A DNA stretch of 18,296 nucleotides from Candidatus Treponema faecavium (GTDB lineage Bacteria > Spirochaetota > Spirochaetia > Treponematales > Treponemataceae). The position numbers and the translations under genes are program-made. Location of the stretch: contig DXHG01000064.1 of the NCBI GenBank assembly GCA_019113455.1, positions 1-18,296 on the forward strand, read 5' to 3'. Positions 8,463 to 15,839 of the stretch are shown in pieces; within the stretch, counting starts at the first letter, position 1; each line of letters opens with the position of its first letter. The notes beneath the pieces were generated by a model. That model had not been told where the DNA came from. It ran no database searches and was given only the letters and a program-made list of their open reading frames with translations.

Positions 8463-9126
8463 TGCGCAGCCTCCGTTCGATATGCCGTGAAACAAGCGAC
8501 AGTATCTTGATAACAATCAAATACATGACAGCAACAATCAGCCACGTCTTAAACGACTCAAACGTCGTCGCGATAATCAGATTGCCCGTCTTGGTAAGCT
8601 CCCTGATGCCAATGACAGAGAGGATAGACGTATCTTTGAGTGTAATGATAAACTGATTCACTACAGACGGCGTTACGATGCGTATCGCCTGCGGAATGAT
8701 GATTTTAGCCATCGCGCGGCTTTTTGGCAGCCCGAGCGAACGCGCAGCCTCCATCTGCCCTTTGTCAACCGCGAGAATACCGGATCTGAAAATCTCGGAC
8801 AGATACGCGCCCGCGTTCAGCGAAAGCGTAATAATGCCCGCCGCATCGGGCGACATGCGGAACTCCGGAAACGACAGCTGCACCAGCTGGGGAATACCGA
8901 AATAAATAAAAAACGCCTGCACCAGAAGCGGCGTTCCCCGGATAACATCCAGATACACGGCCGACAGCAGTCGCAGCGCCCTGTTTTTCGATATGCTGAA
9001 CAGGCAGAACAGCATACCGAGCAGAACCGCGAACGCGAGCGACACGACCGTGAGCCTGACGGTAACGCCGAGGCTGGCAAGCAGCCGCGGCAGTATCGCA
9101 ATAAGAGAAAAACCGGTATTTATCAC
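8443..9126 (-). CDS. Polar amino-acid ABC transporter, permease subunit (HisM/GlnP type)
   Basis: The 227-residue inner-membrane permease has hydrophobic segments around 5-45, 60-83, 95-118 and 150-212. The cytoplasmic coupling loop EAARSLGLPKSRAMAKIIIP (126-145) fits the EAA motif contacting the ATPase. YLDVIRGTPLLVQ near 58-70 is characteristic of the His/Glu/Gln/Arg permease family. It starts with GTG at 9126, supported by AGGAGA 8 nt upstream, and begins 15 nt after the binding-protein stop. Only one permease gene is present, so a homodimeric pore is likely. Confidence 0.92.
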   Translation of the reverse strand: MINTGFSLIAILPRLLASLGVTVRLTVVSLAFAVLLGMLFCLFSISKNRALRLLSAVYLDVIRGTPLLVQAFFIYFGIPQLVQLSFPEFRMSPDAAGIITLSLNAGAYLSEIFRSGILAVDKGQMEAARSLGLPKSRAMAKIIIPQAIRIVTPSVVNQFIITLKDTSILSVIGIRELTKTGNLIIATTFESFKTWLIVAVMYLIVIKILSLVSRHIERRLRNGTGSR

Positions 9127-9141
9127 GCGCCGGTTCTCCTG

Positions 9142-9906
9142 TTATTCAGTGATATACGTATCAAGTATTTTCTGGTAAGTGCCGTTAGCCTTGATGTTGG
9201 CAAGCCCCTTGTTGATCATCTCCAGCAGCTCCGCGTTCAGACCTTTGTTCACCGCAATGCCGTACGACGCACCGCGTTCTTTTTCGGTAACGATCTTTAA
9301 GCCAATCCCCTGGCTGATACCGTATCCGAGCACTGGATAGTCTTCAAAGCACGCAGCGGAATTGCCGATGCGCACTTCATTGTACATGCTCGCCGAATCG
9401 TCAAAATACACGAGCGTAAACCCGTACACGTCCATAATCGACTCGGCGAACGCCGCGCCTTCCGTGCCTGTCTTTACCGCGACCTGCTGTCCGGCAAGAT
9501 CCGCATAGCTTGTAATAGACGTATTGTTTTCGGCAATACCCATAACGACGCCCGAATCAAAGTACGGATCCGAAAAATCGAATTTGAGCTCGCGCTCAGG
9601 CGTAATGCTCATTCCGGCGATAACCGCGTCTGACTGGCCCGCTTCAAGCGACTGCACGGCAGCGTTAAAGCCGAGCACCTGCAGCTCATACGAAAAGCCC
9701 TGGTCTTCGGCAATAGCTGCGAGCATGTCGATATCGATACCGACAAAATTGCCGGATATATCCTCAAATTCAAACGGCGCAAACGTCGTGTCTGTTGCAA
9801 AAAGGTAGACCTTGCTCTGCGTTTCAGGTTCTTTGCTTCCGCCGGCACATGCAAAAGCCGCTGCCAAAAACAGACACGCGGCAAACATCGCTCTCATCAA
9901 TTTCAT
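9142..9906 (-). CDS. Polar amino-acid ABC transporter, substrate-binding lipoprotein
   Basis: The 254-residue protein has a lipoprotein signal (basic MKLMR, hydrophobic core, AAAFA then Cys20), so it is probably anchored to the periplasmic face of a membrane. The mature part is a GlnH-type bilobed binding protein. TDTTFAPFEFED starts the ligand cleft. GMSITPERELKFDFSDPYF contains the Arg that usually binds the ligand carboxylate, and CFEDYPVL supplies the acidic contact to the amino group. These residues indicate a polar or glutamine-like amino acid, but specificity cannot be fixed from sequence. The start at 9906 has AGGAGG 7 nt upstream. It is the first gene of the ABC operon. Confidence 0.92.
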   Translation of the reverse strand: MKLMRAMFAACLFLAAAFACAGGSKEPETQSKVYLFATDTTFAPFEFEDISGNFVGIDIDMLAAIAEDQGFSYELQVLGFNAAVQSLEAGQSDAVIAGMSITPERELKFDFSDPYFDSGVVMGIAENNTSITSYADLAGQQVAVKTGTEGAAFAESIMDVYGFTLVYFDDSASMYNEVRIGNSAACFEDYPVLGYGISQGIGLKIVTEKERGASYGIAVNKGLNAELLEMINKGLANIKANGTYQKILDTYITE

Positions 9907-10261
9907 ACAAAACCTCCTGTCATACAGTCTGCAAGCCGCACGTATCCGGCGGCACTGCGTGTATATATGTATATTTTCCTATAAATGGAAATATTATGCA
10001 AGTATTAAGCACGGCGGCGTAGGGCAGCGGCATTTGCGCTGCGCACGCACGAGGTTTTTCTTTGCATGTTCCCTGCGGGGTGTTGCTGTGCTGTACGCGG
10101 CATTTTTCTCTTTCTTAGAGGTCGCTGCAGTTCGGCGGCAGCCCTCGTTTTTTCAAGAATAATCCGGTTCGCGGCAGGTGTGCAGCCGGCAAGAGATTTG
10201 CCGATGGAGGCTTGCTTATGGCGCTGTATGGAGTGTACCGGCTGGGCAGCAGGCTGACAGT
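9907..10261. other. Intergenic region upstream of the ABC operon, no gene seen
   Basis: The part next to the ABC operon (about 9957-10005) is very AT-rich. It has several TATACA-like boxes on the minus strand, a TTGCAT at 9996-10001 and a small inverted repeat, TTTCC/GGAAA (9975-9991). The operon promoter is probably here, but no single pair of boxes is well spaced. From about 10020 to 10261 the sequence is GC-rich again and no convincing coding frame is visible. A stretch at about 10036-10135 weakly resembles 17898-18000, which lies ahead of the second repeat array. Confidence 0.5.
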
Positions 10262-10516
10262 TTTCCCGATGACAAAATTTACATTTGCCGGTGGCAAACA
10301 AAAAATTTGCCGTTTATCCGGTAAGAATTTTGCCGTCGGCCAGCGAGACACTTGCCGTCGGCAAACTTTTCATTTGCCGACGGCAAACTGAAAATTTGCA
10401 ATCGGCAAGTGCGCCGCTGGACAGCGGCAAAATTCATGTCTGCTAAATGGCAAATGTAAAAAAGACAATCGGCAAATTTTTATTTTTTAAATGGGAAATT
10501 TTTTGCCGCCGGCAAA
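10262..10516 (+). repeat. Tandem array (copy A): about 12 palindromic units on a 22-bp period
   Basis: Fifteen-bp cores of consensus TTTGCCGNCGGCAAA recur with 7-nt linkers. Cores begin at 10262, 10284, 10306, 10329, 10351, 10373, 10395, 10417, 10440, 10462, 10484 and 10502. Spacing is 22 bp, with two steps of 23 and a last step of 18. The best cores are perfect 7-1-7 palindromes, for example at 10373 and 10502. In the units at 10306 and 10329 the right half-site is degraded; from 10417 to 10484 the left half-site is degraded and the right GGCAAA stays in phase. The array runs into the 3' end of the glycosyltransferase gene. Function is unknown. The 22-bp period is about two helical turns, which would place every unit on the same DNA face. 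Confidence 0.85.
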
Positions 10517-11034
10517 TGCGCTGCAAACAGTTCGGTACGGAACAGTTTAACCCAGAGCCAGCCGCGGAATTCATCAGATAAGAGCGAACAAACCGGATCC
10601 GGCATGTCCGTTACCGGAAAGCGCCTAATTATTGTTTCTTTTTTAAGGGTTATTACCGCATCGCACACGGCAATATCGGCGTCCGCCTGTTTTGCCGCAG
10701 CATACAGGCGTTCAAGGTAGTCAGGTTCTGCCCAGTCGTCGCTGTCCATGCAGATAAAATATTCGCCGCGCACTCGGGCAAATCCCGTATTCCGCGCGGC
10801 GGCAGGTCCTCTGTTTTTCTGATGAATCACGGTAAAGCGGCTGTCTTTTGCCGCGTACTCAGTAAGAATGGCGGAAGAACCGTCTGTCGAACCATCATCA
10901 ATACAGATACATTCCCATTCGGCAAACGTCTGCGCCCTGATTGAATCAAGACAGCGGCAGAGATACGGCTCCGTATTATATATAGGAAGAATAATGCTTA
11001 TGGCGGCAGAAAGCTGGCGGGGAGGGGTGTCCAA
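10480..11034 (-). CDS. Truncated family 2 glycosyltransferase, probably a decaying gene
   Basis: The N-terminal GT-A domain is clear. ISIILPIYNTEPYL is followed by IDDGSTDGSS (nucleotide-sugar binding), KNRGPAAARNTGF, and MDSDDW carrying the metal-binding DxD. Homologues normally run past 280 residues, with an (E/D)D motif shortly after the WVKLFR segment. Here the frame breaks off at that point, and the last 12 codons are made of repeat-array units ending in TAA at 10480. The start is uncertain. An in-frame TTG at 11034 is listed, and the frame is open to a TTG at 11100. The best-placed ribosome site (AGGAG, 9 nt) serves an ATG at 11038 that is one base out of frame. It was probably a surface-glycan transferase, and activity is doubtful. 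Confidence 0.7.
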   Translation of the reverse strand: MDTPPRQLSAAISIILPIYNTEPYLCRCLDSIRAQTFAEWECICIDDGSTDGSSAILTEYAAKDSRFTVIHQKNRGPAAARNTGFARVRGEYFICMDSDDWAEPDYLERLYAAAKQADADIAVCDAVITLKKETIIRRFPVTDMPDPVCSLLSDEFRGWLWVKLFRTELFAAHLPAAKNFPFKK

Positions 11035-11207
11035 ACATATGAATGTGCTCCTGTAACATACGCGGCAAAACAGCACGCGGGATTCGCGGAAATCCTGCAA
11101 ATATTTCCTGCCTTGTGATTGTACTGTGCGGCCGCATCGGCAATCAATACCGGAATAAATGCCGCCAGAACAGCAGCCCCCAAACGCGGCAGTGTGCCTG
11201 CTGGCGC

Positions 11208-11267
11208 GGGAGTTACGCGGGCAAACCCATTTGCCATTTAGAAACCAGGAAATTTGCCAATTGCAAA
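11208..11267 (-). repeat. Cluster of array-type units in inverted orientation (copy C)
   Basis: Read on the minus strand, cores TTTGCAATTGGCAAA (11253-11267) and TTTCTAAATGGCAAA (11230-11244) are 23 bp apart. They match the consensus of the 10262-10516 array, and a further half-site GGCAAA lies at 11220-11225. The second core shares 14 bp exactly with the array unit at 10440, in opposite orientation. Together they bracket the truncated glycosyltransferase. The rest of 11035-11330 shows no convincing gene. Confidence 0.6.
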
Positions 11268-11278
11268 TTTCCTGGTTT
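11242..11278. repeat. Perfect hairpin with 16-bp arms, possible hrpB transcription terminator
   Basis: AAACCAGGAAATTTGC (11242-11257) and its exact complement (11263-11278) flank a 5-nt loop. It lies 52 nt downstream of the hrpB stop codon, so on the minus strand it could end hrpB transcription. The stem itself ends in GGTTT, but no longer T-run follows. It overlaps the repeat units and may simply be part of that element. Confidence 0.6.
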
Positions 11279-11330
11279 GTTATACAGCTGATACATTCAT
11301 ACGGGTTCTGTCTGCAAGTTCAGGGAGCCG

Positions 11331-13712
11331 TTACATGCCCGGGCGGTAGCTCCAGTCGTGTTTGGGGTAGCGGCCGCGCATCTCGCGGCATATGTCCTGC
11401 CACGTGTGCTCCCAAAAGCCCGCGAGATCGTCCGTCACCTGAAGCGGGCGGCGCGCGGGAGAAAGCAGCCTGAGCAGCACCGGCACGCCGCACACACGCG
11501 GCGTCTCTGTACAGCCGAAAAGCTGCTGCACGATAATTTCAATCACGGGGCGCACGCCGCCTGCAGCACCCGCAAACGGCTCGTACAAAACGCGCGCCTT
11601 TCTGCCGTTGGCAAGCGTAATCTGCTCAGGCACGGCGGCGTCAAGTTCGGCACCGCCAAGAAACCAGAAAAGCGCGCCGTACACGGTTTCTGCGCGCAGT
11701 TCGCTGCCTGTTACAAACGGCGAAAGCCACGTCTGAGCGCACCGCGCGAGCGCCTGCTCGTCCCCTGAGCGCGCGCAATCCAGCGCTTCTTCACCGCGTT
11801 CCGCACCGCCGCCGCGCCGCACGCCCGCATAAAACCGCGCGCGCAAAAGCAGTTTCTGCGCTTTGCCGTCAAGCGGCAGCGCGCCAAGCCCCTGTTCCGC
11901 AGCGGCCTCGCAGACAGCGCGCGCCGCCTCCGCCTGCGAGGCGGGAACCTGCCGCGCTTCAAGCACAATCGCGCCATAGCGCACGTATGAGACAGTGCGT
12001 ATGCTCCAGTCAGGCGCACCGCCGCAGCGCGTCTCTTCGCTTGAGACAGCGCGGGCGCGGGCAAACGATTCAGCTTCCGTGTCGGAAAGGCGCTCCCAGC
12101 CGTACGCCGTGAGCCTGCCGTCAGCACTTCCTGCATCAGTTACCGCAATCCACTGCGCAAACGGCGGCGCAGCGCCTTTTGCCGAAACGACCGGGCCTGA
12201 GGCAAGCTGATACGCGCCGTCTCCGCAATGGCGCGCAAGCCTGTCGGGGAACCCCGCAAGCAGCGCAAGAGCGCTCCCGCCGCCGCGTATGCGCACACCC
12301 GAGCGCTCAAGCCGAAACCGCAGCTGCTCGTATGCGCGCCGTTCGTCGCCGCCTTCCTCATCGCATGAAGCGCGGGCGGCAAGACGGAGCGCCATTTCCG
12401 TTCCTTCAAGGGCTACGCAGCCAATTCGAGGATGCACGCCGAGCGAAAGGCAGCACCGCCCTTTTTCCGTGATGCTGCCTGAACCTGAAACACAGCCAAG
12501 CGCGGTAAGCAGCTCGCGCGCCGCCTGCCACGCGCCCCGCGGCGGTGCATCAAGCCACGCGAGAGACTCAAGTTCCGGCGCGCCCCACGCGGCGCACTCA
12601 AGCACGGCGCGGGCAAGATCGCTCTGCAGTATTTCCGGAGGGCGGGTGCGCACGCGGCTGTCGTGTTCCGCCCAGAGCCGCACGCAGCGGCCCGGCGCGG
12701 TGCGCCCCGCACGTCCCGCCCGCTGAGCTGCGGAAAAAGCGCTTTCAATCTCGGTCGAAAGCCGCGAAAACCCCGTCGCCGCGTCGCTCCGTGCCGCACG
12801 GCACAAACCGCAGTCGATAACAATCCGCACATCGGGCACCGTAAGCGATGTTTCTGCGACGGCTGACGAGAGAATCACGCGCCGTGTTCCGCTGCAGGGC
12901 AAAAGCGCTTTTTTCTGTTCTGCAAACGGCACGGAGCTGTGCAGAATGAGGAGCTCCGCGTCAATGTCCGACAGCTCACGCACGCAGCGGCGTATGTCGC
13001 CTATGCCGGGAAGAAACACCAGCATACTGCCGCTTTTTAGGCGGCAAAGCTCCGCGCGCACAGCTTTCGCGCACGAGACGGCAACGCGCTCATCGGCAGC
13101 GGGCGCGCGGTACACGCACTCAACGGGGAAACGCTTGCCGGGAATATGCAGCACCGGCGCGCGCGCACCGTTTCTTGCAAGCGCGCCCAGATACGCGGCA
13201 ATCGGCGCGGCGTCTATCGTCGCCGACATCACAAGGATAAAGAGATCGTTCCGCAGCCCCATCGCGTCATGCAGGAACGCGAGCGCAAGGTCGCCGTATA
13301 CGCTGCGTTCATGAAACTCGTCAAGCACAACGACGGACACGCCGTCAAGACTCGGGTTCTGCTGCAGCTCCTGCACGAGCACTGCCTCCGTCATCACGGT
13401 AAAGCGCGTACACTCAGACACCTTTGTCTCAAAGCGCATACGGCAGCCGACAGTGCCGCCGAGCGGTTCATTCAATAGAAAAGCAGTGCGCGATGATGCC
13501 GCCTGCACTGCAAGGCGGCGCGGTTCAAGCATCACGATACGTCCGCCGAAATGCGAAAGCAGCGCAAGCGGCACTGCAGTCGATTTGCCTGCGCCGGTCT
13601 CTGCGGTGAGCACAAGGGCGCGGCACGCGGAATTTTTGAGTGCCTGTGCAATGCCGTCAAGATAGGGATATACCGGCAGTTCCTGTACGGCGGCAGTATA
13701 ACGGTGTTCCAT
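11331..13712 (-). CDS. hrpB: ATP-dependent helicase HrpB
   Basis: HrpB is a DEAH-family (DExH) helicase that is widespread in bacteria but whose cellular role is poorly defined. The 793-residue product has Walker A AETGAGKST (37-45), the HrpB-type Walker B DEFH (131-134, in VLDEFHERS), motif III SAT (163-165), and motif VI QRAGRAGR followed by TAPGRCVRLW. The C-terminal HrpB domain ends in the family-typical MRGRYPKHDWSYRP. Length is close to the usual 800-820 residues. The start at 13712 gives the normal spacing to Walker A, and an open extension to 13799 is rejected. No ribosome site is visible, and a TATACT box lies 8 nt before the ATG. It is divergent from proS. Confidence 0.94.
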   Translation of the reverse strand: MEHRYTAAVQELPVYPYLDGIAQALKNSACRALVLTAETGAGKSTAVPLALLSHFGGRIVMLEPRRLAVQAASSRTAFLLNEPLGGTVGCRMRFETKVSECTRFTVMTEAVLVQELQQNPSLDGVSVVVLDEFHERSVYGDLALAFLHDAMGLRNDLFILVMSATIDAAPIAAYLGALARNGARAPVLHIPGKRFPVECVYRAPAADERVAVSCAKAVRAELCRLKSGSMLVFLPGIGDIRRCVRELSDIDAELLILHSSVPFAEQKKALLPCSGTRRVILSSAVAETSLTVPDVRIVIDCGLCRAARSDAATGFSRLSTEIESAFSAAQRAGRAGRTAPGRCVRLWAEHDSRVRTRPPEILQSDLARAVLECAAWGAPELESLAWLDAPPRGAWQAARELLTALGCVSGSGSITEKGRCCLSLGVHPRIGCVALEGTEMALRLAARASCDEEGGDERRAYEQLRFRLERSGVRIRGGGSALALLAGFPDRLARHCGDGAYQLASGPVVSAKGAAPPFAQWIAVTDAGSADGRLTAYGWERLSDTEAESFARARAVSSEETRCGGAPDWSIRTVSYVRYGAIVLEARQVPASQAEAARAVCEAAAEQGLGALPLDGKAQKLLLRARFYAGVRRGGGAERGEEALDCARSGDEQALARCAQTWLSPFVTGSELRAETVYGALFWFLGGAELDAAVPEQITLANGRKARVLYEPFAGAAGGVRPVIEIIVQQLFGCTETPRVCGVPVLLRLLSPARRPLQVTDDLAGFWEHTWQDICREMRGRYPKHDWSYRPGM

Positions 13713-13720
13713 ATGCGTAA

Positions 13721-13726
13721 AGTATA
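13721..13726 (-). promoter_or_regulatory. Putative hrpB -10 box
   Basis: TATACT on the minus strand lies 8 nt before the hrpB ATG. No good -35 box is found at 15-19 bp. Together with the absence of a ribosome site it suggests a leaderless or very short-leader transcript. Confidence 0.35.
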
Positions 13727-13950
13727 TTACACATTTTCCAGCTGCTGCGCCAGCGCGCGGTGCGCGTGCTGGCCGCTGCGGGTATCGGCTGCGGTACATG
13801 CATAAAAGAACGGCAGCCGCGGCTGGAGATTTCGCAGCCGTGCCTGACGCTCGTAAGTTATTTCGGCTCTTTCTATCTGAAATACGGCAATGCGATTTGC
13901 AAAGCGAATGTCAGCCCGCGCACAAACACAAATACGACAGCCCTGCGCAA

Positions 13951-13974
13951 GGGGCAATCCAATACACTTGCCCC
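13951..13974. repeat. 7-bp inverted repeat upstream of the proS promoter
   Basis: GGGGCAA (13951-13957) and TTGCCCC (13968-13974) are perfect inverted arms with a 10-nt gap. They lie just ahead of the predicted proS -35 box. This could be an operator or chance; nothing else supports a role. Confidence 0.3.
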
Positions 13975-13978
13975 ATTA

Positions 13979-14005
13979 TTGCAAAACGCGTATTTATACT
14001 ATAAT
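13979..14005 (+). promoter_or_regulatory. Putative proS promoter
   Basis: A consensus -10 TATAAT (14000-14005) follows TTGCAA (13979-13984) at a short 15-bp spacing. Overlapping TATACT (13995-14000) and TATACA (14005-14010) boxes give alternatives. Any of them places the transcription start within about 10 nt of the ATG at 14016. Confidence 0.45.
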
Positions 14006-14015
14006 ATACACTCTT

Positions 14016-15839
14016 ATGAAGACATCAGACACGCTCATTTCCACGCTGCGCGAAGTGCCCGCAGAAGCGGTTATCGCAAGCCATCAGCTCATGCTGCGCG
14101 CAGGCTTTATCAGAAAACTCGGCAACGGCCTGTATACATACCTGCCGATCGGGCTTCGCGCGCTGCGGAAAGTAGAACAGATTATTCGCGAAGAAATGGA
14201 CGCTATCGGCGCGCTTGAATTCAAGCCGACAGTCGTTGTGCCCGGCGAGCTCTGGCGGGAATCGGGCCGTTGGGAGACAATGGGAGACGCGATGCTGCGC
14301 ATCACAAACCGCGCAGGGCAGGAGCTTGTCGTAAGCCCCACTGCAGAAGAGGCGTTTACCGCGCTCATCCGGGATGAGCTTTCTTCATACCGCCAGCTCC
14401 CGATTGTCGCGTATCAGATAAACACCAAATACCGCGACGAAATACGCCCGCGCTACGGCGTCATGCGCGGCAGGGAATTCATGATGAAAGACGCGTACTC
14501 GTTCAGCGCCGACCAGCAGAGCCTTGACGAAATATACGGCCGCTTTGCCGCCGCCTACCGCCGCATCTTTAAGCGGTGCGGGCTCACCGTAATACCGGTG
14601 CGCGCCGACACCGGCGCGATGGGCGGCACCGGTTCCGAAGAATTTATGGTAGAAAGCGAAATCGGAGACAATACACTCATCCTCTGCCCGAGCTGCGGTT
14701 ATGCCGCCAATGACGAAAAGGCTTCCTGCGCGCCTGACACGCCGCTCGCCGCTGACGGCGGCGCACAGAAACCGACGGACAAGCCGTATGAACCGATGGA
14801 CACACCTGACGTAAAGACGATCGAGGAACTTTCGTCATTCCTTCAGACATCGCCGCAGTCTTTTATCAAAACGCTTATCTATAAAGTATACAACAGCGAA
14901 CTTGACCTCACAAACGCGCCAGGATGCGCCGCGCTTACGCGCGTCACGGAGACCGGCGGTGCTGCGCCCTATTATCCGGAATCATTCTTTGCCGTCTGCA
15001 TCCGCGGCGATCTTGACGTAAACGAGACAAAACTTGCCGCAGCGCTCAAGGCAAGCGCGGTGGAGCTTGCAAGCGACTATGACGTGGAGCGCATTACAAC
15101 CGCGCCTGTCGGCTTTGCAGGCCCCGTCTCGCTTGCAAACGCACCCGTCCTTGCCGACCGCACCGTGTTCGACATGCACGATGCGGTTACCGGCGGCCTT
15201 GCAAAAGACGTGCACTTTGTGCATGTGGAACCAGGCCGGGACTTTACGCCGTTTATCACTGCAGACGTACGCACCGTCAGGGCCGGAGACCGCTGCCCCA
15301 ACTGCGGCGCGTCATTCTACAGCCGCAAGGGTAATGAGCTCGGCCACATATTCAAGCTCGGCTATAAGTATACAAAAGCGATGCACGTGTACTATCTTGA
15401 TGAAAACGGCAAGCAGCAGATTCCCATCATGGGCTGCTACGGCATCGGCGTTGACCGGTCGCTTGCTTCCATCATCGAAGAGCACCACGACGAAAACGGC
15501 ATCATCTGGCCGATGAGCGTAGCACCGTACCAGGTGTGCATTGTGCCGGTAAAGTATGAAGGTGCAATGAAAGAAACGGCCTGTTCGCTCTACACAGCGC
15601 TGCAGAACAGCCATGTCGAAGTGCTCCTTGACGACCGCGCGGAACGCCCGGGCGTCAAGTTTAAGGATATGGATCTCTTAGGCATCCCCATACGCATCAC
15701 CGTCGGAGAAAAGCACCTGCCCAATGTCGAGATTAAACTGCGGAGCCAAAAGGAGCCGCAGCTTGTTCCGGCTGAACAGGCAGTGCAGACGGTGCTCGCG
15801 CTGATTGCAGAAGAATCAGCGCGCTACGACGCCGTATGA
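14016..15839 (+). CDS. proS: Prolyl-tRNA synthetase with editing insertion
   Basis: The enzyme charges tRNA-Pro and is the bacterial long form. The 607-residue product has the class II N-terminal region (TLREVPAEAVIASHQLMLRA; motif 1 around 36-65) and motif 2 RDEIRPRYGVMRGREF (140-155). Next comes CPSCGYAANDEKA (224-236), then a YbaK-like editing insertion that would hydrolyse Ala-tRNA-Pro. CPNCG (427-431) and GHIFKLGYKYT follow, then motif 3 GCYGIGVDRSLAS (473-485) and the anticodon-binding domain. The start at 14016 matches the family N-terminus. The frame is open back to 13890, but that extension is not conserved-looking. No Shine-Dalgarno sequence precedes the ATG. It is coupled to the next gene by ATGA. 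Confidence 0.95.
   Translation: MKTSDTLISTLREVPAEAVIASHQLMLRAGFIRKLGNGLYTYLPIGLRALRKVEQIIREEMDAIGALEFKPTVVVPGELWRESGRWETMGDAMLRITNRAGQELVVSPTAEEAFTALIRDELSSYRQLPIVAYQINTKYRDEIRPRYGVMRGREFMMKDAYSFSADQQSLDEIYGRFAAAYRRIFKRCGLTVIPVRADTGAMGGTGSEEFMVESEIGDNTLILCPSCGYAANDEKASCAPDTPLAADGGAQKPTDKPYEPMDTPDVKTIEELSSFLQTSPQSFIKTLIYKVYNSELDLTNAPGCAALTRVTETGGAAPYYPESFFAVCIRGDLDVNETKLAAALKASAVELASDYDVERITTAPVGFAGPVSLANAPVLADRTVFDMHDAVTGGLAKDVHFVHVEPGRDFTPFITADVRTVRAGDRCPNCGASFYSRKGNELGHIFKLGYKYTKAMHVYYLDENGKQQIPIMGCYGIGVDRSLASIIEEHHDENGIIWPMSVAPYQVCIVPVKYEGAMKETACSLYTALQNSHVEVLLDDRAERPGVKFKDMDLLGIPIRITVGEKHLPNVEIKLRSQKEPQLVPAEQAVQTVLALIAEESARYDAV

Larger units (their letters stand above)
13713..14015. other. 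Divergent hrpB-proS intergenic region, no gene seen
   Basis: These 303 bp separate two start codons facing away from each other. The left part is GC-rich with no feature beyond the hrpB -10 box. The right part becomes AT-rich and holds a 7-bp inverted repeat and the proS promoter boxes. Open frames that cross the region run into the flanking genes in wrong frames and show no family motifs. No T-box or riboswitch-like structure was recognised upstream of the synthetase. Confidence 0.5.

Noticed and set aside
9975..9991. TTTCC/GGAAA inverted repeat as an operator of the ABC operon
   Set aside because: The arms are only 5 bp in very AT-rich DNA, which is easily expected by chance.
9812..10162. 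Plus-strand frame of about 116 codons across the ABC promoter region
   Set aside because: It runs antisense through the binding-protein start and its promoter region and shows no ribosome site or domain.
10262..10516. CRISPR array
   Set aside because: The period is only 22 bp with 7-nt linkers, no spacer-sized unique sequence lies between units, and no cas gene is nearby.
10998..11237. Small minus-strand frame with a hydrophobic N-terminus ahead of the glycosyltransferase
   Set aside because: It has no ribosome site, begins in a repeat unit and overlaps the glycosyltransferase in another frame with no family motifs.
10262..11278. Integron cassette array with attC sites
   Set aside because: No GTTRRRY/RYYYAAC ends or integrase are present, and the units are far shorter than attC sites.
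13727..14015. Small proteins between hrpB and proS
   Set aside because: The open frames are continuations of wrong-frame readings of the flanking genes, with no start signals or conserved motifs.
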